Positions 25,774-36,387 of a stretch of 64,000 nt of DNA are shown here, piece after piece. Each line of letters begins with the position of its first letter. The first letter of the stretch is position 1. The stretch is from Diphasiastrum complanatum (taxonomy: Eukaryota; Streptophyta; Lycopodiopsida; Lycopodiales; Lycopodiaceae), in NCBI GenBank assembly GCA_029204225.1, contig CM055104.1:45761835-45825834 (forward strand), in the 5' to 3' direction. The notes beneath the pieces were generated by a model, which did no database searches, was not told the DNA's origin, and was given only the letters and a program-made list of their open reading frames with translations. Both the position numbers and the translations under genes were made by a program.

Positions 25774-28700
25774 CAAGGACATATTAAAGATTGAGAAAGT
25801 TGGAAATGGTTAAAATTTTTTCCCCTTAAAAGCTTGGTTCTCATCAATAAGGCTCATATTTTTTTTGGAGGTGGAGACACATTTTTGTAGAGGAGACTAT
25901 CACGCTTTACCACCAAATAGATCATCTTCAATACAGAGTTTTGAAATACAAAGAAACCATGTTGTTGGATTCTAAGGTAAAGAACTTTGTCCGGTAAGTT
26001 AATAATAAAAGCTTACTTTCAAAGCAAGTTACAAAAGCAGTAAGTTAAGGAAGAGAAGAGATCTTAGAAGAGCCACATATCTGACTTTAAGAGTCTCTCG
26101 GAATCAAGGTGTGTGAAACATGATAAAGATCAATTTTGCAAAAGAAGAGGTGAAGAGGGCCTATTGGCTAGGTAAACAAATGTGAGAAAGCTTATGGTAT
26201 TATTTTTGATGTTTTTTAACAAGCTTCAAGGTATCAAATTTCTTGAGGGTCTTACACCCTTACAAATGAAGGTGAGAGGAGACTAGGAGAATGACAAAAA
26301 TTGCAGACTGTAAGGTAAAGGGGAAGCACTAAAAGAGGATGCAAGGATTTTTGGAAGGAATTACTAGATAATCATGAGAAAGAGTGGTCTATGGGACTGC
26401 AAAAGATGTAAGGCTGAATTTGGATATTTGGGTGATGGGTTTGTTCTAAAGTAAAGGCTCCTAAGCTAGGAAAGTTGCAAAACTTTTGTTGTCTTTCATC
26501 CTATTCGACAAAAAGGAATAAAGGGGCCAAGAATATAGGGTATCTTGGAGTGACTTGCTATGATCATGAATTTTATAAAAAAAGTAGTTAAGCTGGTTAA
26601 GAAGACTTGAATAATATGTGCATGTGTTAGAAAGTTGTATTGGAGAATAAGAATGTCCATTGGTGGTTTTCTGCTGCACTCCTCGGAAGTATAAATCTGT
26701 CAGAGACACAAAGCTAGTTTTTATTTGGCTAGTCATAAAGTAGATAGAGAAATCATCTTTGCATCGATGGAAATTGGAATCCCATGTCTCATCATGTTCT
26801 ACATGACATAGGATCAAATACCGTCTGTAACGTCGATGTCCACTATGCAATCCCTTTCCACCCCGTTGCGACAAATTTCCACATTCACACCTGTAAATTA
26901 CTAGTTAGTACAAATGTAAACAAGTTTGGACTATATTCTAGAAGATGATGTTTCTAGTAAGAGGACAACTTCTCGAGAATGTAAGGACTGTAGTACTTGC
27001 CATGCATGTACATGATATTCTTGTACCATTGTTTATCCTTTGTAGATAACCTTGTGCTTGAACACTGAGATCTCGAGCATCTTATAGAAGTGCTGCTAAC
27101 CTTAGAAAGGACTATCTGTAAAAGGATACTTGATGAATGGTATGTACTTGGACCAAAATGCACAAATCATTGCAACTGAATGTTGAAAAAATGTTGTTGG
27201 ATTCAAGTGCACATGCGGGTAGCATAAACTGATCATTCATGCCACCTTCGAAGAACAATGATGCCATCATGGCCAAGTGTTACCAGAAGGAACTTTTCCA
27301 ATGAGCCTACAAAGTGTGGAAAACATTACGTTGCAAGGTCCATGTAACAATTTGAGAAGATCTCTTGACACTCAATGACACACTAGATTTGCGAATGCAC
27401 CAAGAGTTCCAAAGTAGGAAGCAATATAATCATAATACTAGATGATAATTAGAGCCTCTTTGCAATGTCAACAAATCTGCAGTATCCTCTACAAATAAAA
27501 AATTGGATACCATGCAACAATTCGAGATCGCCCTCGATAGAGTAATATACTCCAAGCTAAAAAGGAAACTCAAGGAAGCCAAAGTGACCAGATATTTGGT
27601 AGCAACATAAAGAACCATGATTTTTTTAGCTGGAAGCAACAAATAGACCCAAATGCAGTTGTGTGGATGATGAATTTCGTAGGGTTGAAAATAATGACAA
27701 GGTGAACTTTTCCACATTTGAAGAATATAAAAGCTGATGTATAGTGCTTAAAAGTTAGTCAATAGTTACCAAAGTATGCAAGAATGATACCACGCGTGGG
27801 CAACAATGAATATCTAACAAATATCATTCTCAACCGAACCAAATGTTGATAAATTTAGTGTTTATGGACAATAAACTAGTCATGGATGAAGAGTAGCCTC
27901 AAATGTGTGTAGTCATGTAACAAATTTAAGCAAGGATTATCAAACAACGTCGACAACTTTTTTTTGCAAATAATACATCAAAAAGATCATGATGCAACTC
28001 TTAACCATTGAGCCATGGATGAATAATGCATGTTTGCCCAATAAAGTACATGCTCAGCCATACACACATGAACAAACGTGTAGACTTGAATATGCTACAT
28101 GACTTTGGACAAGCGAGATTTTGGAAATTTCAAATATAGACGATTCATCAACTCTGAGATCTAATATTAATGAGAGCAGAAAAACCCTACAAAACCGATT
28201 TTTTTGTCTTTCCAGGGTTCCGAAGAGCTTTTTATACCGTTCCAAGAAAATTAACATATTTGAGAGGATGGAGCAAGGACTTATGACATGCAATGGGAAG
28301 ACTATTGTGAAGAGCAGGGCTAGGTTCACACCTTCATTGGCTTCAAGAAGAATTGTTAATGTAAGAAGGGGAGATGCCATTCATTTGGCTCTAGCCTTTT
28401 GCTTTAGGTAGACGATGTCATTTTTTAATACAAAGCTCTCAATGACAATTTGATGCTTTTAAAACCCTACGTGAGATTTTGGTCCCTTGGTCATTTGAAT
28501 AAGCCAGAGTGGCCGTTTCATGATTTAATTCAATGATAGATGCTCATTTCTTCACGCGATTTATGATTGGAGACGAGAGGATGGTGTACATCAACATTGG
28601 AATTGGAGCATCATGTTTGTTTTCTATGCTAGAGTGGTGAAGTCAATAGATCATCACCACCTCATTGCTCATCTTCCCATGACATTGACGACCTTGAGAC

Positions 28701-28888
28701 AATTTCTTATTCATGATGTAGCCAATCTCCTTAATTTTGTAGTAAATTATTGAAAAAAAGAGTAACCTATCCTCTTTATTTGTATCAATTCAGAATGTTA
28801 CAAATTATGATGTGTAGGAACTGTGACCTCACCTTCACGATATAGAAAACGTAGGGAGCTATTTGCAGTAGCTGTTACATCCACGTCC
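25774..28888. other. Unassigned intronic sequence
   Basis: Frames such as the 137-codon minus frame at 26461-26874 have no recognisable domain. No repeat or RNA gene could be supported. Confidence 0.4.
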
Positions 28889-29321
28889 TGCATATATGAT
28901 TTGGCATAATCCTAAACTTGGATACACGGTACTCCAGTACGCGAGGTTAGGCCAAAAATGTAACTAATAACTTTGTGAGGGCCCAATTACATTAGTGGAG
29001 CTAATGCTGGGTTAGGACGACTATGTGTAGAGTATTAACAATAATGAAAAGTGCTTTTGGGGATTTACCTAGCTTGCATGCGCACATGCACAAGAGAGGC
29101 TAGGGCCTATATATCCTAGTGGGAACTCGCGCTCTTATCATTCCATAATGTGGTTTTCATTACCAGTTTCTTCTCTCTCTACACCTGCATCCTATTTCGA
29201 GGCTCGAGGGTGATGCTACTGGAGATTGATCGGTGGCTTATCATTGGTTGGGTGGTTTTGCTCCACAGTGTTCTCTTTGTGTTTGTCATGTAAGCAGGAT
29301 CTTGAGGAGCTTTCCCTTACA
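28889..29321 (+). repeat. Chromovirus 5' LTR
   Basis: This repeat starts TGCATATATGATT and ends CCCTTACA just before the primer site. Its first 350 or so bases match 34518-34869, for example CTTGGATACACGGTACTCCA, TTTGTGAGGGCCCA and GTGCTTTTGGGGATTTACCT. Confidence 0.85.
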
Positions 29322-29322
29322 G

Positions 29323-29338
29323 TGGTATCAGAGCAAGG
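29323..29338 (+). other. Primer binding site for initiator tRNA-Met
   Basis: TGGTATCAGAGCAAGG lies one base after the 5' LTR and matches the canonical plant iMet primer site. Confidence 0.9.
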
Positions 29339-29630
29339 CTTACGAAGATCGGAGAAGTTGGAGTTGTGAAGCTTTTCATTGGATTTTTGGTAAACGATCG
29401 ATTGGATTTCTCTTCCCAGTGGGGAGAAAGCTTCCAAGTGGGTGTTTCTCTCAGTGTTTTCACTTGCATGTCGCTAAGATCCATCTTTGTCGACGTTCTC
29501 TAGGGTTTTATGGATTGTTGTCAATGTTACCTAGTTTATGACGGTTTTTCAGGGTTTTGCTTGTATATCTCATAACTTGTGGTAGATTTGAATTTCCAGC
29601 AAGTGTACCTTCAGTTAGGGTCTTATTAAT

Positions 29631-29672
29631 TGCTGAATTAATGATGCAATTAATTCAGCAATTAATTGCATC
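29631..29672. repeat. Two overlapping perfect inverted repeats in the chromovirus leader
   Basis: TGCTGAATTAAT (29631) pairs with ATTAATTCAGCA (29649). GATGCAATTAAT (29643) pairs with ATTAATTGCATC (29661). Each stem is 12 bp with a 6-base loop, and the two are mutually exclusive. Confidence 0.85.
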
Positions 29673-30489
29673 ATTTTTGCAAGATTTACGGTTCTAGGCT
29701 ATGTTTTAGTCAAAAATTGCTTGTTTTTGAGGGTTTTTGGCTAGAAAAGGTTAGTAAGAACTATGATCCAGCAAAATCAGAACAATTGATGGATGTTAGT
29801 GATTAATTTGTGTTGTATGTGAGTGGCACGTGGATGCATGAGGTACAAATCAGCTTTATGTGAAAGAGAAAACTAGAAATATCGCTAAAATTGATGATTT
29901 TTGCAAGTTTAATAGATTCAATTCCATATTGCTGTAAATCACCTTGTAGACCTTGCATGAGGGTTAATCAATGTATTTTGAAGTTGTCCAAGAGGTTAGA
30001 GCAAAGATTTTAGAGATTAGAGGGTGTAGGAGTCCCAAAAAGGGCTGAAAATTGGCTTTTCTCATACTTCTTGGGATTTATTGCCACAAATCCACAAGAG
30101 GATCATGGATGGAGTCAATCCAGCCTGATTTGTCTTCATCTTGGCCTTCTCGACAAGATATCAGACCTACGAATTGATTGCCGGAGGCTTGTGCTCTGTC
30201 TCCATGAAGTTGTAGCTAGTGCATCCTCCCACAAGGTAGAAAATCTTCGTTTGCAGCCCATACAACATCTCTGGACCTGATTGAAGGCTTCACGGAAGTC
30301 TAATGGACTGTTAGAGACTGTTGGTAAAGCCTCTTGGGGTGTGTGTTATTAATTTTTCGAATTATCTATGTAATGAATTTAAATCAGTGATTTGACCATA
30401 CGGAATTGGTCACAATATCTCACTAAGGGTTAAGGATAGACAAATTCGTTAACTGTGGTAAGCTATTTTTTACTTATAGATATTTCAAG

Positions 30490-31453
30490 ATGACTGAAGA
30501 AGCTGCAAATCCTGCTGTACCCTTGTACATGCAAATTTGCCAGCAACTGAGTAATGCACTTAATGATATGAATCATCGGAATAATTCAAGAGATCAGTAG
30601 ATTGAGGTTCTGTTTAACCAAGTGAAACTGTTATCTTCTCCGAATCTTGGATTCCAATCTGAGACCTACTTGGGGGAGAAGGAGAAAACGTCGGAAGTCG
30701 GAGGATTGGCTCGTGAAATGGGGCAATTATTTCAATCTTCACGATATTCTTGAGGAGAAGAAGATCGAAAGTGTTGTTTTATTTTTTCGTAGCAAGACGT
30801 CATGGTGGTGGCGTGCTTTGACTGTCAAGCCCACTACCTGGGATGCATTCACGGAAGTCATTGTGGATGACGTCGACTATTACCAAAAGTTCATGAACTG
30901 CAAGATTGGGAATTTGAGCTTAGATTCTTATATCCAGGAATTCATGGATCTTTGGAATCGAGTTCCATCTTTCGATCCTAAATTGGCACTTTGGTAGCTT
31001 GCCCTAGGGTTGCCTATCGATTATCAGAACGAATGCAGAAGAAATATCCTTCAGAACCTCGAGGATGCTTGTCGGATAACAATAGCATATGATTCATCCT
31101 CGAGGCAATTTCAACAAAATCTGACCACTTCAAAAACTAAGAAGGGGAAGAAGCGAGGTTCAGACCTAGCTCCAAAGTATTTTGACGAATTGGATCAAAT
31201 GGCATCGGAACCGTCGAAGAAAAAGAAGATGAAAAAGTCTCTGTCCCAAATCAATGCTAAAAAGGCGAGTTTGTGTTTCATTTGCAACAATCTTGGGCAT
31301 ATGATAAAGTTTTGTCCAGAAAGAAAGAAACCTGCGGCACAGATCAAAATTCTTGGTGGTAAAGGTAAAACGTTGGAAATTAACCTGTTTGATTATGAGT
31401 GCGAATGTTCTTTTAGTACTGCTTCTTTCTTGCCTAATGATTTTTTCGTTTAA
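30490..31453 (+). pseudogene. Chromovirus gag with zinc knuckle (broken)
   Basis: An ATG at 30490 opens MTEEAANPAVPLYMQICQQL, which reaches a stop at 30598. The frame resumes through a typical gag core (WLVKWGNYFNLHDILEEKKI, then SWWWRALTVKPTTWDAF and MDLWNRVPSF). It is stopped again near 30997, then continues (LALGLPIDYQNECRRNILQN) to a nucleocapsid knuckle CFICNNLGHMIKFC at about 31278-31318. The knuckle is an intact CX2CX4HX4C. The Trp-rich core is the capsid-like retrotransposon gag domain. At least two stops or shifts make it non-functional. Confidence 0.85.
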
Positions 31454-31465
31454 AAGGCACAATTA

Positions 31466-31849
31466 AAGATCAAGAAGTTAGTATTTTTGCAGACAATGGT
31501 TCTACTTATAATTTTGTTAATTCTCATCTTGTGCAAAAAACTCAGCCTGCCAACTGAAGCCAACAATCATAGATATCGAGTTAATCTAGCTTCAGGTGCA
31601 GAGTTGGAGACTTGGAATGTTAAAGTGCCGAATCTCCCATTGCAGATCCAAGGCCATAGAGAATTAGTTAATTTTCATGTTTTAGACCTAGCCCGTATAG
31701 ATTTAATTTTTGGATATGAGTGGTTATTTAATAAATCACCTTTTCTGACTATTGATGTCGAGAAGCATGTTCTCACTTTCAAGGAGGGTGATAAGGTAGT
31801 TACTTTATTTGGCAACATTTTTGTACATCCATCGGATGGAATTTCTTAG
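31466..31849 (+). pseudogene. Chromovirus aspartic protease (broken)
   Basis: The active-site segment FADNGSTYNFVNSHL (about 31484-31530) has the D-x-G-S/T pattern. After a frameshift the frame from 31487 carries the rest of the fold: VNLASGAELETWNVKVPNLP and the typical DLIFGYEWL near 31700. It is followed by a degraded connection to the reverse transcriptase. Confidence 0.8.
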
Positions 31850-31969
31850 TTAATATATTGGAAGCATTTGATTATTTATAGTATGAGGCTTTTTAAATGT
31901 TTGCTATTCCTATTGTGGATGTTTTTGATGTATAATTAAATGCTTGCGAATTTACCTCATGGTTATATG

Positions 31970-32600
31970 TTGTTTAGGTCAGTAGAACACAAGATAGAGT
32001 TAATTCCAAGAAGTCAACCTATTCTTAGGTAGCCTTATAGGTTCTCTCAGAAAGATTAGATAGAGATTTCAAATCAAATAGAAAACTATCTGAGGATGGG
32101 ACATATCCAACCTAGTAAGTCGCCATGGGGTGCTCCTATTCATCTGAAAGTGAAGAAGGATGGAGGTTTCCGGATGTGTGTGAATCACAAAGGGTTGAAC
32201 AAAGTGACTGTTAAGAACAAATATCCATTACCCAGGATGGATGACTTTGTAGATGGCTTAGGTGGGGCTAAATACTTCACTGAGATTGATCTCAGAACAA
32301 GGTACCATCAGATAAGAATTAAGTCCGAGGATGTCCAAAAGACTAGATTTCGTACTAGATTTTGCCATTATGAGTTCTTAGTGTTGCCTTTTGGGTTAAC
32401 GAACACTCCAGCAAACGATGAACGATTTGTTTCGTTCATATTTGGGGAAGTTTGTGGTAGTTTTTCTAGATGATATTCTTGTCTAACCTTCGAAGAACAC
32501 ATCCAACCTATTCGAATTGTCTTTTGAAAATTCGACAAGAGTTACTTTACGCTACGAAGTCCAAGTGTAAATTCTTTAAGCATGAGCTGGTATCTCTGTT
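31970..32600 (+). pseudogene. Chromovirus reverse transcriptase (broken, split by insertion)
   Basis: The domain starts near VEHKIELIPRSQPIL and has stops before 32096. It then reads [49 protein letters not shown] and [16 protein letters not shown], which are the classical fingers and palm motifs. After a one-base shift near 32415 comes [20 protein letters not shown], which keeps the catalytic Asp-Asp pair. The reading continues to KCKFFKHEL at about 32590, where foreign sequence begins. Confidence 0.88.
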
Positions 32601-33380
32601 AGAAGTCACTATTTGTCCTATTTGTCCTTTAATGGAGATTCTTTTGTTGATGCTTTGACTGCAAAATCGAAGTACCAGAAGGTACACCCTGGACGGTTGT
32701 CAAGGGTCATCAGAGTTTATTTTCTCCCTGGGTGGATAGTACGGTGAGTACAGAGCTTTCTCCAGGCTTGGATTGCGTGACTTCATGGGGTTAAAGCCAT
32801 ATTTAATGAAGTTGGGACAATGTATATGGTTTTGAGAACTCAAGGAGCATTTTTCAACTTTTGGTCCATGTATTGGAGGGGCCCAACTCATAAGGGGGGG
32901 TCTGTGGGGCAAGTGACCTTCTCAAATTAGCACTTGTTTGTCCAATGCCAAGGCTTTTCATTTGCTTTTGTAACTCCTATGTAACACATGGCTCTTGGCT
33001 GTTGGCTTTTGGATATTCCACATTGGGAACCATTGGCCTTTATTTCTCTATCTCTACTAGTATAAATAGGTGCCTTCTTTCGGCTGAAGAGAGGAGGAAG
33101 AGCCTGAAGAGGCTGGAGAGACTAGAGAGAGTGGCAATGCTTATGTACATACATTCTTTGTATAGAGATTTGTCTCCATTGGTATCCTACTTTTCTTCCA
33201 CTTGTATGCATAAATTGTGATTGTTCATAGAACATTAATCACTTAATTCATTGTGAATGTTTATGCTTCTAGTTCATATTGAATCCCGACATCTATACAA
33301 AAATTTCAACAAGTATCAAGTATCATGTTTTAAATAATAAGTGGTGAATCTTGTAGACTAAAAATGTTCATAAGATCATT
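32601..33380 (+). mobile_element. Fragment of another LTR element inside the reverse transcriptase
   Basis: About 780 bases interrupt the domain between KFFKHEL and YGIKIDEDKIK. They include a purine tract AAGGGGGGGTC followed by TGTGGGGCAAG at 32903, a TATAAATA box at 33061 and an end ...CCCGACA at 33291. This fits a polypurine tract plus a 389-bp 3' LTR, with about 300 bases of the guest's internal sequence on the left. No second LTR was seen. Confidence 0.6.
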
Positions 33381-34133
33381 GTGTATGGGATCAAGATTGA
33401 CGAGGATAAAATCAAGATAGTGGTTGATTGGCCGATTCTGCAAACTATCAAGCAAGTTAAATCATTTTTAGGATTTATGGTTTTCTTTTGGAGATTTATT
33501 GAGGATTACGCCAAAGTGGCGACTCCGCTCAATATTATGACAAAAGGAATTGTAAACGAAAAGAAAAAGAGAAATAAACCTAGTCCGCCTGTTGTATGGA
33601 ATGAGAAACTGAATCAGAGAATTGAGAAACTTAAGACCCTGATTGTTTCGGCTCCCATTTTATAGATTGCAGATCTAGATCTACCTTACGTCGTGAGAAC
33701 TGACGCAAGTGATATTGCAATTGGAGCAAAAAACTCAGAATGATAGGCCACTAGCGTTTGAAAGCAAAAAACTCACCGGTCCTCAGTTGCATTATGCTAC
33801 GGAGGAAAATGAATTATTTGCAGTTATCCACGCACTTAAAATTTGGAGACACTACTTGTATGGTAGTAAGTTTATAGTGTATACGGATCTCTTAAGTACT
33901 CTTGTAATCAACATGATCTTCGGGGAGCCCTATGGGCCGAATTGATGCAAGAATTCGATTATGAAATCCGGTATATAAGAGGCAGCTCTAATCAAGTTGC
34001 GGATGCTCTTAGTCGGATTGGCGAACTCAATGAATCGTCTTTCACCCAGATTTTTACGGATCTATATCTTTTCGATCAGAGGATGGCTGCGTATATCTTA
34101 GAATTCCAAAAGATTTTAGGACATTATGTATAG
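33381..34133 (+). pseudogene. Chromovirus reverse transcriptase end and RNase H (broken)
   Basis: YGIKIDEDKIKIVVDWP, KQVKSFLGFMVFFWRF and AKVATPLNIMTKG form the thumb/connection region. After a stop near 33663 comes the RNase H stretch VVRTDASDIAIGA with its first catalytic Asp. Then come LAFESKKLTGPQLHYATEEN, ELFAVIHALKIWRHYLYG and IVYTD. A deletion and shift near 33925 lead into ELMQEFDYEIRYIRGSSNQV and ADALSR, the RNase H end. Confidence 0.88.
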
Positions 34134-34501
34134 GCAAGCATTGTAAACCGTCTACCCGATTTTGTGGAACGTTTAGTATTGTACGGAAAATTGGTTATTT
34201 AGCTTATGAACTAGATCTTCAAGGAAAATCTACAGCACACCCAATGTTTCATGTAAACCGGTTAAAATTAAGTTTACATAAAGGTGATACAGTTCAATCT
34301 AATGAGGATTTATCCCATTTAGAAGATTTATGGCTTAGTGTACCTTTGAAACTTGAGAAAGTGCTTAAAACTAGAGATAAACAATTGAGAAATCATTCTG
34401 TCTCTGAGTGCTTGATTAGGTGGAAGGGTTGGACTGAGGATGATGATTCATGGGAGAGAGTTGAAAGGATAAAGAAGAACTTCCCTAATTTCCACTTTTG
34501 A
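34134..34501 (+). pseudogene. Chromovirus C-terminal region with chromodomain
   Basis: The sequence jumps from just after RNase H to the integrase tail (IGYLAYELDLQGKSTAHPMF, then HVNRLKLSLHKGD), so the integrase core is deleted. The last 60 residues (LEKVLKTRDKQ, VSECLIRWKGWTEDDDSWER, then stop) form a chromodomain with the usual aromatic and W-x2-DDSWE features. In the family this domain directs insertion to particular chromatin. Confidence 0.85.
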
Positions 34502-34517
34502 GGACAGAAGTTTGTCT

Positions 34518-34869
34518 TGCATATAGGATTCGGCGTAATCCTAGACTTGGATACACGGTACTCCAGTGAGATTCCCAACTAGGCCAAAAATTAATTAATA
34601 ACTTTGTGAGGGCCCAGTTATATTAGTGGAGCTAGTGATGGGTTAGGATGTCTATAGGCATGTGTAGAGTATCAATAGTAATGAAAAGTGCTTTTGGGGA
34701 TTTACCTAGCTTGCATGGGCACATGCATAGGAGAGGCTGGGGCCTACATATCCTAGTGGGAACTTGCCCTCCTACCATTCCATATTGTGGTTTTCATTAC
34801 CAGTTTCCTCTCTCTACATCTGCATCCTATCCCGAGGCTCGGGGGTGATGCTATTGGAGATTGACCGGT
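34518..34869 (+). repeat. Chromovirus 3' LTR, truncated
   Basis: It starts TGCATATAGGATT and matches the 5' LTR to GGAGATTGACCGG near 34869, where similarity stops. The last 80 or so bases are missing. Confidence 0.8.
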
Positions 34870-35129
34870 TTGTGCACTCCTGTGTAATGCCCCCAGTGAT
34901 TGCAGATCCTGCAATAGTTATTGACTTCTGAATTTTTAGGGCCTACCTATTTAATTTTGGTTGAGACTCTTCTTCTCGAGCAACGAGCTTGGCCTGTGGT
35001 TTTTGATTCTTCCAGAAAAAGAAAATGGCGAATCCAAGGATCAAGACAACTTTTTTGGTCTCCTAGAATGTCTTTTGGACCTTTTTCTACTTTCTTCTTC
35101 TTTCAATTGAACTGCCTCTGACAATGTAT

Positions 35130-35800
35130 CATCAAAGTGTTGATCACTACAGCTGGTGTTCCTCGCCTTAGTTTATTCTCGAGTCCTAACAAAAGATGGG
35201 CCGATAGCCTCGAAGGGAATCAACGTAAACTGTATCATTGAAATCTGAGCAGTCAAAACTATGGTACAAACCTTCTAGAGATTACTTTGTGTGCTATGGT
35301 TCTATCTCTGAAACAACCTTGTAGTCATTCCATAATAGGAAATAGGAGTGTTAACAAAACTGGTGTAATTCACACTGGCTGATATGAAGGTGTTGTGCAA
35401 CTAGGATAGTCAGAGATTGACAGTGACTAAACTGAGTCTTACAAGAATCCCAGCATACTCCCCTACATCTTAACTGGTCTTATTCACAGTTGAGGTGTAA
35501 CTACCCTTGATGGGTAAAGTTCTGGTTATTCAAGACAAGTAGTCATTCTGTGACATCAATGTATCTTTGAGTTTCATCTGGTTGAGGATTTTAATCTGTA
35601 AGCAAGAGAAGTCCTCATTGTCTTGATCATCTTCTGTCATGAGCAAATCTCCAATCCTGACTGCCTAACTTGTATTTGTAGCCACTATTTGTTGTTCAAA
35701 AGCATTTCGGTATTGCAAGATGCCCTGAAATTTCTTTGCACGTGTTGCTTTGGAAATTTGAGTTGGCCGGCTGCCTGGTATAAATAAACCAACAATTAGT
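35130..35800 (-). pseudogene. Exon-like remnant of an unidentified gene
   Basis: On the minus strand, TTTATACCAG near 35780 resembles a splice acceptor. It is followed by a frame with coding-like composition (SRPTQISKATRAKKFQGILQ, YRNAFEQQIVATNTS, a stop, then IGDLLMTEDDQDNEDFSCLQ and IKILNQMKLKDTLMSQNDYL). Weaker stretches continue with stops toward 35130 (ISMIQFTLIPFEAIGPSFVR). I do not recognise the family. The in-frame stop and lack of downstream structure suggest a pseudogene fragment within the opposite-strand intron. Confidence 0.35.
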
Positions 35801-35946
35801 GAATAGCAAATAGAGCAGCTTAAGTTACATATGTTAAATTTTACATAACAGAGGAAATGCAAGACTTTTAGCATTCTTTGTAACTTTAGTCAATCTGATT
35901 GTCGTCTGTCACAGAGTTCAGATATGTTGTTTGCCAACATTTACAG

Positions 35947-36387
35947 GTTGTCACAGCTCTCAGAATATCAGGTGGAGAACAAGCAGTACTTCAAGCCCTG
36001 TCCCATGCCCACAAGGTCCACCAGGATCAATTGAGGGACAATGCGGCAGCAGATGAGTTAACTACTCTTTTTGCAGAATGTGCAATTGCAGAAGCTTCAG
36101 GAGCAAGTATGCCTAGCCACTCCCTTCAAAGTACAGAACTGTTTTCAAGCAATGTGTCACACGCATCTTCCTCACAATACCATGAGACAGAACAAATGGA
36201 CATTACAGCAGTTGTACAAAGTACTCAGAGCATTCAGGACCCTATTTTGGCCGAAAGTGGAAGGATGCAAGTGGTGATGGACGCTTCTTCAGATGGCAGC
36301 AGTTTCACTTGCTTTCGATGCGGTGGAGTTGTAGGCAGCTCCCGAAGGGATGAACATTTGGCCTTTTGGTGCAGTCGGCCACCTTGA
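35947..36387 (+). CDS. Conserved plant protein of unknown function, exon 2
   Basis: The exon encodes residues 40-185. It begins after ACATTTACAG with VVTALRISGGEQAVLQALSH and continues DQLRDNAAADELTTLFAECA and IAEASG, a helical conserved block. After a Ser/Gln-rich, less conserved linker (about residues 90-140) it ends with ILAESGRMQVVMDASSDGSS and a compact cysteine motif CFRCGGVVGSSRRDEHLAFWC. The latter is CX2CX11HX4C (C161, C164, H176, C181), plausibly one zinc site. This layout matches a plant family I recall without a name. The total length of 185 residues is normal for it. The exon looks intact, so the gene may be expressed if the long intron is spliced. Confidence 0.82.
   Translation, partial: VVTALRISGGEQAVLQALSHAHKVHQDQLRDNAAADELTTLFAECAIAEASGASMPSHSLQSTELFSSNVSHASSSQYHETEQMDITAVVQSTQSIQDPILAESGRMQVVMDASSDGSSFTCFRCGGVVGSSRRDEHLAFWCSRPP

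Larger units (their letters stand above)
28889..34869 (+). mobile_element. Decayed Ty3/gypsy chromovirus
   Basis: Components lie in Ty3/gypsy order: 5' LTR, tRNA-iMet primer site, long leader, gag with a CCHC knuckle, aspartic protease, reverse transcriptase, RNase H, a chromodomain and a partial 3' LTR. Frames are broken by stops and shifts throughout. Between RNase H and the C-terminal domain nearly all of integrase is missing. A 780-base piece of another LTR element interrupts the reverse transcriptase. The element lies in the sense direction within the inferred intron. Confidence 0.9.
22348..35946 (+). other. Inferred 13.6-kb intron
   Basis: The intron begins GTGAGT at 22348 and ends AACATTTACAG at 35946. 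The joined exons keep frame and restore a conserved junction (ALQA|VVTALR). It holds three CT microsatellites, a Ty3/gypsy chromovirus at 28889-34869 in the sense orientation, and otherwise AT-rich sequence with no supported gene. Minus-strand exon-like remnants lie near its 3' end. No intermediate exon was detected, though a short one could be missed. Confidence 0.7.
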
